Shown one piece after another: positions 25,032 to 32,417 of a DNA stretch of 42,477 nucleotides. The DNA is taken from positions 1 through 42,477 of the forward strand of contig DXGH01000037.1 in assembly GCA_019114005.1 (NCBI GenBank). The letters run 5' to 3'. Source of the stretch: Candidatus Acetatifactor stercoripullorum. GTDB taxonomy: Bacteria; Bacillota; Clostridia; Lachnospirales; Lachnospiraceae. The stretch's first letter is position 1, and each line of letters starts with the position of its first letter. The notes beneath the pieces were generated by a model. That model made no database searches. It was not told the origin of the DNA and was given only the letters and a program-made list of their open reading frames with translations. The translations under genes were made by a program, and so were the position numbers.

Positions 25032-25083
25032 AAAAAAGTCGAAAAGGCATTTGCCTGCCTGTGCGCAGGACAAATGCTTTTCC
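25032..25083 (-). terminator. Intergenic hairpin between thl and crt (attenuator or processing site)
   Basis: Minus-strand stem GGAAAAGCATTTG paired with CAAATGC-C-TTTTC (one bulge), with an inner CCTG/CAGG stem in the loop. Six T follow after a three-base gap. It is the only strong hairpin inside the butyrate gene run and would give partial termination or stabilise the thl message. Confidence 0.6.
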
Positions 25084-25116
25084 GCCTTTATCGCAGGGTA
25101 CGCCCCTGCCAGAGCC

Positions 25117-26301
25117 TTAATCTTCTATTTTAACAATGGTAGCACAGCCCATGCCGCCGCCGATGCACAGCGTAGCGAGGCCCGTCTTTGCACCCTTTGC
25201 CTGCATCTCATGCAGCAGGGTCACAAGGATACGGCATCCTGACGCTCCCACGGGATGTCCCAGCGCGATGGCGCCGCCGTTGGGATTGAGCTGTCTGTCC
25301 ACATCAATGCCAAGGTCCTTGCCTACTGCAACAGACTGCGCTGCAAAAGCCTCATTTGCCTCAATGATGTCAAAGTCCTCAATCTTCATGCCGGTCTTTG
25401 CCATTACCTTCTTTGTTGCAGCCACGGGGCCGATTCCCATCACCTCAGGGCGAACGCCTGCAAGAGCGCCTGCCACAAAGGTTGCCATAGGCTTTACGCC
25501 AAGCTCCTTTGCCTTCTCTTCGCTCATCACTACGATAGCCGCTGCGCCGTCATTGATGCCGGAAGCGTTTCCTGCGGTGACAAAACCGCCCGGATTGATG
25601 GGACGAAGCTTTGCCAGGCCTTCCATGGTAGAGCCATGTCTGGGGCCTTCATCTGTATCAAAAACAATGGTTTCCTTTTTCTTCTTTACTTCAACGGGAA
25701 CGATCTCTGCCTTGAACGCTCCGCTCTTCTGCGCCGCCTCTGCCTTCTGCTGGCTCTTTAAAGCAAACTCATCCAGCTCTTCACGGGTAAGTCCCCATTC
25801 CTCGCAGATATTGTCCGCCGTCTTTATCATATGATAATCATTGAATGCGTCCCACAGAGCATCCTTAATCATGGTGTCCACCAGGGTTGCATTGCCCATA
25901 CGGTAACCATAGCGGCCCTGAGGAATCGCATAGGGAGCCATGGACATATTCTCCATTCCGCCGGCAACTACAATATCGGCATCTCCCGCCATAATCATCT
26001 GAGCCGCCTGGTTTACACAGTTCAAGCCGGAGCCGCACACTACATTCATGGTTACTGCAGGCACTTCAATGGGAAGTCCGGCTTTGATGGAAGCCTGACG
26101 GGCAACGTTCTGTCCCTGTCCCGCCTGGATTACACAGCCCATGTAAACCTGATCCACAGCCTCGGGGGCAACTCCCGCTCTCTTCAAAGCCTCTTTGATT
26201 ACGATTGCGCCGAGCTCAACTACGGGAGTGGTGCTGAGCGTACCGCCCATTGTGCCGATAGCAGTACGGCAGGCACCCGCCAATACAACTTTCTTTGCCA
26301 T
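25117..26301 (-). CDS. thl: Acetyl-CoA acetyltransferase (thiolase)
   Basis: 394 residues. Acyl-accepting Cys89 in [11 protein letters not shown], His349 in [15 protein letters not shown] and Cys379 in [10 protein letters not shown] complete the thiolase triad. It condenses two acetyl-CoA to acetoacetyl-CoA, the entry step of butyrate formation. The ATG at 26301 has GGAGG 8 bases upstream. It has its own vegetative promoter, and a hairpin separates it from crt, so it may be expressed more highly than the rest. Confidence 0.97.
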   Translation of the reverse strand: MAKKVVLAGACRTAIGTMGGTLSTTPVVELGAIVIKEALKRAGVAPEAVDQVYMGCVIQAGQGQNVARQASIKAGLPIEVPAVTMNVVCGSGLNCVNQAAQMIMAGDADIVVAGGMENMSMAPYAIPQGRYGYRMGNATLVDTMIKDALWDAFNDYHMIKTADNICEEWGLTREELDEFALKSQQKAEAAQKSGAFKAEIVPVEVKKKKETIVFDTDEGPRHGSTMEGLAKLRPINPGGFVTAGNASGINDGAAAIVVMSEEKAKELGVKPMATFVAGALAGVRPEVMGIGPVAATKKVMAKTGMKIEDFDIIEANEAFAAQSVAVGKDLGIDVDRQLNPNGGAIALGHPVGASGCRILVTLLHEMQAKGAKTGLATLCIGGGMGCATIVKIED

Positions 26302-26324
26302 TTGTTTTTCCTCCAATCAATGAT

Positions 26325-26406
26325 TGTTATTTTTTTGTCATTGCCACTGTGCTTATTTTATCATAGGGCAGGCTCTTTTGCAATGCCTTTTGACAAAAAA
26401 ATAACA
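26325..26406. repeat. 16-bp perfect inverted repeat flanking the thl promoter
   Basis: TGTTATTTTTTTGTCA at 26325-26340 recurs in inverted orientation at 26391-26406. The 50 bases between the arms contain the whole thl promoter. The right arm overlaps the terminator of the M23 gene. Arms include a T7 tract but match over all 16 bases. Confidence 0.55.
26355..26383 (-). promoter_or_regulatory. Promoter of thl and the butyrate genes
   Basis: TTGCAA (26378-26383), 17 bases, TAAAAT (26355-26360) on the minus strand, about 50 bases before the start codon. Bracketed by the inverted repeat at 26325/26391. Confidence 0.65.
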
Positions 26407-26429
26407 GGCGCGGACCAAACTGTTATTTT
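26395..26429 (-). terminator. Terminator of the M23 peptidase gene
   Basis: 10-bp arms AAAATAACAG / CTGTTATTTT with a 12-base loop; the minus-strand product continues in T. It lies three bases past the stop codon. Confidence 0.85.
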
Positions 26430-26431
26430 GC

Positions 26432-27523
26432 TCAGCTCCCCGCCTGAAGCGCCTCCTCTACGCTCGGGTCGATAATGTCGTTTGTTCTGACCCATTCCTT
26501 AGTGCCCTCCACCTTCTGTGCAGGCTGCGTGTGCTTCGCCAAAAATCTTGTGAGCGCATAGAGGTCGATCCAGATTTCATTATTTCCCTCCTTCTGGGAT
26601 TCGTCAAAGATCAGCTGCAGCCCCCAGTGCAGATGTGTCACTTCTATGTTGTTTACATTTTCCGTGGTGCTGTACCCGGTATGTCCCATGTAGCCGATGA
26701 CATCTCCAGCAGTGACAATGCTTCCCTCCTCCAGATTTTCTGCATAAGGGTAGTTTTGTCTTAAATGGGCGTAATAGTAGTAGCGTCTGCCGTCAAAGCT
26801 CCGGATGCCGATGCGCCAGCCGCCGTACTGGTTCCACCCTAACGCTTCCACATACCCGGACTCCACAGCCATGATGGGTGTACCCGTAAGTCCCATCATG
26901 TCATGCCCAAGATGCTTTCTCTTGTACCCGTAGCTGCGTCCCACCCCAAAATCATCATAATGGGAATAGTCAAAGCCGCGGGCCAGGGGGAAATACGCCT
27001 TCAAGCCATACCTGGACTGGTATTTCATTTCCCCGTTCTCGTCCTCCATCTCCTCCTCATACTCTCCCACCATTCCCCCAAGAACTGCATCGTAGGCCTC
27101 ATGATAGTAGGAATAATATTTTAAGTCCCCGGTCAGCTCCTCAATACTGCATTCTCCCTCCGACAAGGCCTCCGCAGCCTTTTCCAGCACAGACAGCGCC
27201 TTACTGTCAAATTCTCCTCCTGTCTTTGCAGCCGTATAGGCCAAAAGCTCAACCCAATCCACCTCATGGGTCGTCCCATGCGTGTCCACGTCCCAGGCAT
27301 AAGCCCGGCATAACGCCTCGTAGGATACTGTAAAGTCCACCCATTTTATATAATCCTGCTCTGCAGCCGCAGCCTGGCCCGACGCAGGAAAAGCAGCCTC
27401 ACCTTGTCTGAGCTCATTTCCTGCAAATATCACCCCAAGCAAGATAATTCCTATGATTTCTACGGCGATTGCCCTTCTGACAATGCGCAGGAATGAATCA
27501 CGGATAGCAATCCCCTCCACCAC
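26432..27523 (-). CDS. Membrane-anchored M23 (LytM-type) metallopeptidase
   Basis: 363 residues from GTG 27523. A short basic segment and one membrane helix (AIAVEIIGIILLGVIFAG) give a signal-anchor. A helical region follows, then the LytM domain with the zinc ligands HLGHD (HxxxD) and THLHWG (HxH), and the GTPIMAVESGYV and YYYYAHL strands. It likely cleaves peptide cross-links of peptidoglycan at the cell surface. The frame is open upstream to a TTG at 27658, but that stretch encodes the hpf terminator, so a start after 27581 is needed. GTG 27523 or 27520 is the best guess but lacks a good ribosome site. Confidence 0.8.
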   Translation of the reverse strand: MVEGIAIRDSFLRIVRRAIAVEIIGIILLGVIFAGNELRQGEAAFPASGQAAAAEQDYIKWVDFTVSYEALCRAYAWDVDTHGTTHEVDWVELLAYTAAKTGGEFDSKALSVLEKAAEALSEGECSIEELTGDLKYYSYYHEAYDAVLGGMVGEYEEEMEDENGEMKYQSRYGLKAYFPLARGFDYSHYDDFGVGRSYGYKRKHLGHDMMGLTGTPIMAVESGYVEALGWNQYGGWRIGIRSFDGRRYYYYAHLRQNYPYAENLEEGSIVTAGDVIGYMGHTGYSTTENVNNIEVTHLHWGLQLIFDESQKEGNNEIWIDLYALTRFLAKHTQPAQKVEGTKEWVRTNDIIDPSVEEALQAGS

Positions 27524-27580
27524 TTTCTTAAAAAAAATATATGACGTGAAATCTTCCCCTATTCTCAAAAAAAATCCCGT

Positions 27581-27606
27581 AAAAAAGCGCCGGCACAACC
27601 GACGCT
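27581..27606 (-). terminator. Terminator of hpf
   Basis: Minus-strand stem AGCGTCGG / CCGGCGCT containing a U-G pair, followed by six T. The equivalent plus-strand pair would be a mismatch, which fixes the direction. Confidence 0.85.
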
Positions 27607-27641
27607 TTTTAATAATAGAATATTTTCTTTTTCTCTTCTCT

Positions 27642-28169
27642 TTATGCCTCCGGCTCAATCAGCCCGTAGGTATCTCCCTTTCTCTTATAGACCACATTTA
27701 CCTGGCCCGTTTCTGCGTTGCAGAAAACAAAGAAATTGTGGCCCAGAAGCTCCATCTGAATGCAGGCGTCCTCAGGATACATGGGCTTGATGTCAAACCG
27801 TTTTGTGCGGACAATCTTTATCTCTTCATCGTCCATATAATCATTTTCCACAAACAGCTTACTGAAAGAAGCTGCCGCCTGATGCTTGTCCACCAGCTTA
27901 TTCTTGTATTTTTTCAGTTGTCTTTCAATAATTTCTTCCACCAGGTCAATGGAGACATACATATCATTGCTCACCTGCTCGGAGCGGATTATGCTTCCCT
28001 TCACCGGTATGGTAACCTCGATTTTCTGGCGTTCCTTTTCCACACTTAACGTTACATGTACCTCTGTATCGGGATTGAAATACTTGTCCAGCTTGCCGAT
28101 CTTTTCCTCCACTGCGGCCCTTAAGCCTGGAGTTACGTCAATGTTTCTTCCTACGATAATAAATTTCAT
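27642..28169 (-). CDS. hpf: Ribosome hibernation promoting factor, long form
   Basis: 175 residues. The N-terminal S30AE domain begins MKFIIVGRNIDVTPGLRAAVEEKIGKLDKYF. After a linker, the C-terminal dimerisation domain ends RTKRFDIKPMYPEDACIQMELLGHNFFVFCNAETGQVNVVYKRKGDTYGLI, typical of long HPF. The protein joins two 70S ribosomes into inactive 100S dimers in stationary phase or stress. The ATG at 28169 has AAAGGG 9 bases upstream; ATG 28178 directly abuts that site. It has its own promoter and terminator. Confidence 0.95.
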   Translation of the reverse strand: MKFIIVGRNIDVTPGLRAAVEEKIGKLDKYFNPDTEVHVTLSVEKERQKIEVTIPVKGSIIRSEQVSNDMYVSIDLVEEIIERQLKKYKNKLVDKHQAAASFSKLFVENDYMDDEEIKIVRTKRFDIKPMYPEDACIQMELLGHNFFVFCNAETGQVNVVYKRKGDTYGLIEPEA

Positions 28170-28204
28170 GGTGCTCATCCCTTTCGGTTGTTTATTGTAT
28201 AAGC

Positions 28205-28234
28205 ATTATATCATAATATAATAGCTTTTTGCAA
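28205..28234 (-). promoter_or_regulatory. Promoter of hpf
   Basis: TTGCAA (28229-28234), 18-base spacer, perfect TATAAT (28205-28210) on the minus strand, 36 bases before the start codon. Confidence 0.7.
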
Positions 28235-28385
28235 CAATTTAACCTGTTTTTTACATGTTTTTGACTTTCCGCATGTCAATGAAAAGATCGACAATTTTCT
28301 TGTAAAATCGATTTTTATTACAACTTCACAAAACAGATGTTTCCCTGACCGCCCACAAGAATTGCCTTTTATTTACAGAGAAATC

Positions 28386-28546
28386 TGTGGATAATGTGCA
28401 TAACTCAGTGTATAAATCTCTTTTGTCCTATTTTCCGGCATTTTTAATGTGGATAACTTTTGTTTGTAATATGATTTCATTTGTTCGGAATAGCGTTTCC
28501 AAAACATTTTTTGTATAAATTGCACAGATTACCAGCTTTATCCAGT
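28386..28546. promoter_or_regulatory. Cluster of DnaA-box-like 9-mers
   Basis: Within the 570-base gap upstream of hpf, TGTGGATAA (complement of the consensus TTATCCACA) occurs perfectly at 28386-28394 and 28448-28456. TGTGCATAA (one mismatch) abuts the first at 28395-28403, AGTGTATAA is at 28407-28415, and TTATCCAGT in the opposite orientation at 28538-28546. The surroundings are AT-rich. dnaA and dnaN are not in the window, so this is a DnaA-binding candidate rather than a proven origin. Confidence 0.45.
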
Positions 28547-28638
28547 ATTTTCGGTTCTTTTAATATTTTGACAAATCCCGCAATTTCATGCACAAAACAA
28601 TGGCTGCAACGCATTGGAAGCTTTCTGTTGCCATGAAA

Positions 28639-28658
28639 CGTGCGCCGCCAGGCGCACG
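28639..28658. repeat. GC-rich palindrome, copy 2 (shares core with 5892)
   Basis: CGTGCGCC-GCCA-GGCGCACG, perfect 8-bp arms, three bases from the terminator at 28661. Contains the 13-mer GCGCCGCCAGGCG also present at 5892-5904. Confidence 0.5.
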
Positions 28659-28660
28659 CG

Positions 28661-28704
28661 AAAAAGCCGCCCTGCATCCCCCTCCGGGGACAAGGCGGCT
28701 TTTT
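28661..28704 (-). terminator. Terminator of the NlpC/P60 gene
   Basis: Arms AAAAAGCCGCC / GGCGGCTTTTT with an inner CCCC/GGGG stem; T-runs on both sides. Confidence 0.9.
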
Positions 28705-28739
28705 ATTTCTGCCGTTCTTTCTATACTTTCTATTATTTA

Positions 28740-29909
28740 TTAGAAAATTCTTCTTACAGCCAGAACCTTCTTATAGTCTGCATTCGATACGATAATTCCT
28801 GTCTTGGCGGTGGACGCGTGCACGATCTGTCCATTGCCGATATAGAGAGCCACATGACCGGAATAGCAGATCAGGTCGCCCGGCTGTGCATTTTCCAAAC
28901 CGTCTACCGCATAACCCTGGCTGCGGTCTGCAGAGGACGAATGAGGCAGGCTGATACCAAAGTTTGCATACACGCTCATGACAAAGCCAGAGCAGTCGGC
29001 TCCCTCTGTAAGGCTGGTTCCTCCGTATACATAGGGATTTCCCACAAACTGCAGTGCGTACTCCGCAACTGCAACACCCATTTCGCTTCCGCTGCCAACC
29101 GAGTAGGTGGTTGTACTGCTGCCGGAAGAAGTCTGGCTCTGTGCGGCCTTTGCAGCAGCCGCCTCTCTTGCCTTCCTTCTCTCCTCTTCTTCCTTGGCAA
29201 GCCTTCTCTCTTCCTCTTCCTTGGATTCTGCCTGCACAAACTCTGAGTGCAGAGTCACATAAGCGGTGGACACCCAGCCGATACCTTCCTCTATATCTAC
29301 CTTTACCCAGTTTTCCGTCTCCTCCAGCACCACCAGATCGTCATCTATGGGCACCAAACCCAGTACAGACGCCTCAAGGCTGGGCTCTGTCCTGACCTTC
29401 AAGGTGGTAGTGGTTACGGTTGCAATCCTGGTTCCCACCTGCTTTGCAAGCTCCACAGCCGCCTCTCCCGTCACACAGTACTCCGCTTTTACATAGCCTG
29501 TAACAGAGCCGGAGGTAATCTGATACCATCCGTTCTCCTCCGCGAGAAAGGTTCCTACAGAATCATCATACAGCTTTCCAACGATTTCGCCCTCTTCGCT
29601 GGGAATGCTGCGCACATTTACATAATCATTTACCTGAGCGATCACCAGGTTGCGGAAGGTTTCCTCCTCGCTTGGCTGCTCCTCCTCTTCTACCTGCTCC
29701 GGCATCAAAATAGATTGTATCTCCAAAGCCGTACCGCTTACATCCGTGGTAATATTCTCAAGTGTATTTCCCTTTGCAATGGTCAGATCAACGCCGCCGC
29801 TGGGCAGAACCGTTGTGGCTGCCGCCGCATCCGCCGTAATGCTCATTCCCGAAAAAGCCATGACTGCCGCCAAAGCATATGCTGTTACCTTCACTGAGCC
29901 GTGAACCAT
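28740..29909 (-). CDS. Secreted NlpC/P60 peptidoglycan endopeptidase with two SH3b domains
   Basis: 389 residues. A signal peptide ends near ADAAAA (about 31). Two bacterial SH3 repeats follow (about 88-143: VNVRSIPSEEGEIVGKL; about 160-222: LKVRTEPSLEASVLGLV). Then come a charged EEEERR/Ala-rich linker (about 228-258) and the NlpC/P60 domain with catalytic Cys306 (GADCSGFV), His352 (SGHVALYIG) and His364. It cleaves stem-peptide bonds in the wall. ATG 29909 has AGGAGG upstream. The promoter region carries WalR-like repeats. Confidence 0.93.
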   Translation of the reverse strand: MVHGSVKVTAYALAAVMAFSGMSITADAAAATTVLPSGGVDLTIAKGNTLENITTDVSGTALEIQSILMPEQVEEEEQPSEEETFRNLVIAQVNDYVNVRSIPSEEGEIVGKLYDDSVGTFLAEENGWYQITSGSVTGYVKAEYCVTGEAAVELAKQVGTRIATVTTTTLKVRTEPSLEASVLGLVPIDDDLVVLEETENWVKVDIEEGIGWVSTAYVTLHSEFVQAESKEEEERRLAKEEEERRKAREAAAAKAAQSQTSSGSSTTTYSVGSGSEMGVAVAEYALQFVGNPYVYGGTSLTEGADCSGFVMSVYANFGISLPHSSSADRSQGYAVDGLENAQPGDLICYSGHVALYIGNGQIVHASTAKTGIIVSNADYKKVLAVRRIF

Positions 29910-29936
29910 ACCGTCCTCCTGTGACCAATTTCCCAT

Positions 29937-29972
29937 TATTTGTTACGAATTTATTACATCTGTTAACAAATA
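29937..29972. promoter_or_regulatory. Inverted repeat/WalR-like repeats at the NlpC/P60 promoter
   Basis: TATTTGTTA (29937-29945) and TAACAAATA (29964-29972) form a perfect 9-bp inverted repeat overlapping the -10. Minus-strand reading shows TGTTAA, TGTAAT and CGTAAC at 10- and 11-base steps, close to the WalR consensus TGTWAH-N5-TGTWAH. Confidence 0.4.
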
Positions 29973-29997
29973 TATCACTAAAAGATTCTTTTGTCAA
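29969..29997 (-). promoter_or_regulatory. Promoter of the NlpC/P60 gene
   Basis: TTGACA-like box (complement TGTCAA at 29992-29997), 17 bases, TATATT (29969-29974) on the minus strand. Confidence 0.75.
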
Positions 29998-30062
29998 CTA
30001 TGGGAATAATTTGGAAAATATCCTGAGAATCCAGTATTTCTGCGGCCTTCAGGCATCTGTCC

Positions 30063-30095
30063 AAAAAAAGAACCGCAAATTTGCGATTCTTTTTT
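30063..30095. terminator. Terminator downstream of trxB
   Basis: AAAAAAGAA-CCGCAAA / TTTGCG-ATTCTTTTTT stem with T-runs on both strands, 70 bases past the trxB stop. Confidence 0.75.
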
Positions 30096-30167
30096 CTAAG
30101 AAATTTTTTTAATTTCTTTATAAAATCTTAAAAAAGGCAAAATCGTCAAAATCTGTCAGCTTCGCTG

Positions 30168-31079
30168 TCAGCTCCGGTCACAATAGCTGGCGGCGCTGAT
30201 GGCTGCATTGGCCCCGTCCGCTACCGCTGTGACGATCTGGCGCAAGGGCTTCTTTCTGGTATCTCCCGCTACAAAAATGCCCGGTCTGTCCGTCACTCCG
30301 TCCTCTCCGGCCAAAATGTATCCAGCCTCATCCCTGGCCGCTATGTTTTCCAGAAGGGCCGTATTGGGATGTATGCCCACCGCAATAAATACGCCGGAAA
30401 CCTCAAGGGAAGATTCCTCTCCGGTCTTTAAATCCTTTACCACCAGGGCCTCCACAGCATCCTCACCCTGTATCTTTGTAACCGCATGGCTGTACAATAC
30501 GGTGATATTGGGAATCTGCTTTAACTCCTCCTGCAGAATCTTTGCCCCCCGCAGCTCATCCCTTCTGTGGATCAGATATACCTTCCGGCAGATCCGGGAC
30601 AGATAAATGGCATCCTCCAGGGCCACGTCGCCGCCGCCCACTACGGCAGTGTTTTTTCCCCGGAAAAAGGCCCCGTCGCAGGTGGCGCAGTAGGACACTC
30701 CCTTTCCGGCAAAGGCTTCCTCGCCGGGCACGCCCAGCTTTGCGTGCTCTGCCCCCGAGGCCAGAAGCACTGTTTTCGTCTCAAGGGCTTCCTCTTTTGT
30801 TTTTACAATTTTATAGCTTCCTCTATCCTCAACAGACTCCACCTCAGCTTCCTTAAAGGCCACTCCCAGCTTATCCGCATGTGCCCGAAACTGCATTCCC
30901 ATATCAAATCCGTTGATCCCAGGCATTCCCAGGTAATTGTCAACCTCATAGGTGGTCAGCACCTGTCCTCCGCTCATGGGATTTTTCTCTATCACCAGGG
31001 TGTCAAGTCCGGCTCTTTTTCCATAAATGGCCGCTGAAAGACCTGCTGGGCCCGAACCGATAATAATCAAATCATACAT
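30168..31079 (-). CDS. trxB: Thioredoxin reductase
   Basis: 303 residues. FAD-binding GSGPAGLSAAIY near the N-terminus, redox-active CATC at 131-134, NADPH-binding GGGDVALEDA and HRRDELRG, and the C-terminal FAD motif IFVAGDTRKKPLRQ. It transfers electrons from NADPH to thioredoxin through FAD and the Cys pair. The HRRxxxR motif supports NADPH use rather than ferredoxin or NADH. No trxA is adjacent. Own promoter at 31141-31169. Confidence 0.93.
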   Translation of the reverse strand: MYDLIIIGSGPAGLSAAIYGKRAGLDTLVIEKNPMSGGQVLTTYEVDNYLGMPGINGFDMGMQFRAHADKLGVAFKEAEVESVEDRGSYKIVKTKEEALETKTVLLASGAEHAKLGVPGEEAFAGKGVSYCATCDGAFFRGKNTAVVGGGDVALEDAIYLSRICRKVYLIHRRDELRGAKILQEELKQIPNITVLYSHAVTKIQGEDAVEALVVKDLKTGEESSLEVSGVFIAVGIHPNTALLENIAARDEAGYILAGEDGVTDRPGIFVAGDTRKKPLRQIVTAVADGANAAISAASYCDRS

Positions 31080-31140
31080 TTATCTTAACTGTGCCTCCCT
31101 TCTGACATACGGTAAATCCGTCGTTTTCCTGTCTTTTCAT

Positions 31141-31169
31141 AGTGTAGCAGTTTTTATCTGGAAAAGCAA
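31141..31169 (-). promoter_or_regulatory. Promoter of trxB
   Basis: TTGCTT (31164-31169), 17 bases, TACACT (31141-31146) on the minus strand, about 60 bases before the start codon. Confidence 0.5.
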
Positions 31170-31233
31170 GGCTGCATGTGATAGGCTATAGAGGAGAATG
31201 GATGTCTTTACGGCACCCGGGAAAGGAAGTACT

Positions 31234-31983
31234 ATGGAACCGTTTTTACAAGAAAAAAAAGAGCCTCCCAAAACCGCCCTGATCACCGGAGCCTCCAGAG
31301 GCATCGGAAGGGCCTGCGCAGAAGCCTTCGCAGAGGCCGGTTATTCGCTGCTTCTAACCTGCAGCAAGTCCATGGAGGAACTTGTGGCGCTGACAAAGAA
31401 GCTCTCTGCACAGTACGGAGGCTGTTACAGGCCGTTTAGGGCCGATATGGGCAATATAGAAGAGGTGGCCCAGGTGTTTTCAGGGCTTTCCACACTGGAT
31501 GTGTTAATCAACAATGCAGGCATCTCCTATGTGGGGCTTTTATCTGAAATGTCCCCGGCGGACTGGAGACGGCTTATGGCCGTAAACCTGGATTCCTGCT
31601 TTTATGCCTGCAAATATGCCATTCCACTGATGCTGAAAAAGCATTCGGGGAAAATCATCAACGTCTCCTCGGTGTGGGGCAGCGTAGGGGCTTCCATGGA
31701 GGTGGCCTATTCTGCCTCCAAGGGGGCGGTAAACGCCTTTACCAGGGCGCTGGCAAAGGAGCTGGCTCCCAGCAACATTCAGGTAAACGCAGTGGCCTGC
31801 GGAGTGATTGACACTTCCATGAACGCCTGCTTTTCCAAGGAAGAGCTGGAGGCGCTAAAAAGGGAAATTCCCGCTGACAGACTGGGAACGCCCCAAGAGG
31901 CTGCCGCTCTCATCCTGCAGACCGCCCAGGCTCCTTCCTATATGACAGGCCAGATTATCACAATAGACGGCGGATGGTATTAA
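31234..31983 (+). CDS. Short-chain dehydrogenase/reductase (FabG-like)
   Basis: 249 residues. Cofactor loop TGASRGIG near the N-terminus, LINNAGIS, catalytic Ser in INVSSVWGS and YSASKGAVNAF (Tyr-x-x-x-Lys). The substrate-loop region is VIDTSMNACFSKEEL and the ending TGQIITIDGGWY is canonical. Likely an NADPH-dependent 3-oxoacyl-ACP reductase or related oxidoreductase; no fatty-acid genes are near, so the substrate is open. ATG 31234 has AAAGGA 6 bases upstream; ATG 31198 sits too close to GAGGAG. It is one of few plus-strand genes and is divergent from trxB. Confidence 0.9.
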   Translation: MEPFLQEKKEPPKTALITGASRGIGRACAEAFAEAGYSLLLTCSKSMEELVALTKKLSAQYGGCYRPFRADMGNIEEVAQVFSGLSTLDVLINNAGISYVGLLSEMSPADWRRLMAVNLDSCFYACKYAIPLMLKKHSGKIINVSSVWGSVGASMEVAYSASKGAVNAFTRALAKELAPSNIQVNAVACGVIDTSMNACFSKEELEALKREIPADRLGTPQEAAALILQTAQAPSYMTGQIITIDGGWY

Positions 31984-31995
31984 CCATCCGCCGTC
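31966..31995 (+). terminator. Terminator overlapping the SDR stop codon
   Basis: 13-bp perfect arms GACGGCGGATGGT / ACCATCCGCCGTC around ATTA; the stop codon TAA lies in the loop/arm junction. The following tract is CTTTCT, a weak U-run. Confidence 0.6.
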
Positions 31996-32046
31996 CTTTC
32001 TCACGCCTCTTTTTCGGGAAACGTTCCGCCATTTTCCTGCGGGCGG

Positions 32047-32328
32047 TCAAAACAGCCTGTCCCCGCTTCCGATTCCCTCTTCCATCTCTTTTTCCGTGGC
32101 CACAACGGAAGTTAAGTCTCCGTCCGGCACCAGAGAATTTACAATTTTTTCCATTTCTTCCTTGGACCGCGCGTCTTTGCAGCGAAGGATCAAATGCTCC
32201 TTCTCTGTTTCTGTCAGCCCGGCGTAGCCTCGAAGAGCCGGTTCGTTCCCAGCAAGGGCCATTCCAAAGCCCAGGGGCAGCTCCCCAAAGGGAAATCCGG
32301 TTTCTCCGGTGGTTCCTCCAATATCCAT
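32047..32328 (-). CDS. Small protein of unknown function
   Basis: 93 residues from ATG 32328 with AAGGAGAG 7 bases upstream; an earlier in-frame ATG at 32349 has no site. The N-terminus is Gly/Phe-rich (GETGFPFGELPLGFGMALAGNEPAL) and the rest is a charged helical segment (LTETEKEHLILRCKDARSKEEMEKIVNSLV). No signal peptide or known domain. It follows the TPR/DUF4037 gene by 89 bases on the same strand and may be the last gene of that cluster. Confidence 0.6.
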   Translation of the reverse strand: MDIGGTTGETGFPFGELPLGFGMALAGNEPALRGYAGLTETEKEHLILRCKDARSKEEMEKIVNSLVPDGDLTSVVATEKEMEEGIGSGDRLF

Positions 32329-32417
32329 AGCACACTCTCCTTTTTCCATGCAAGCCTTATCAGCTCTATCCTTATCGGTATCTGACAGGTATTATGTGCA
32401 TTTGGGAGTATTTTATG

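Noticed and set aside
26325..26406. Rex-binding site at the thl promoter
   Set aside because: Only one half-site TTGTTA resembles the Rex consensus; the other half of each arm reads TGTCA, so a Rex call is not justified.
28477..28677. Open frame of 66 codons on the minus strand in the hpf/NlpC gap
   Set aside because: It runs through the GC palindrome, the AT-rich region and DnaA-like boxes, has no ribosome site and no protein-like pattern.
28205..28740. raiA-motif RNA or chromosomal origin upstream of hpf
   Set aside because: The hpf promoter lies 36 bases from its start, leaving no room for a long leader RNA; dnaA/dnaN are absent, so an origin cannot be claimed from boxes alone.
31958..32353. 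131-codon minus-strand frame overlapping the small protein gene
   Set aside because: The overlapping 93-residue frame has a good AAGGAGAG site and a more protein-like composition; this frame also reads through the SDR terminator.
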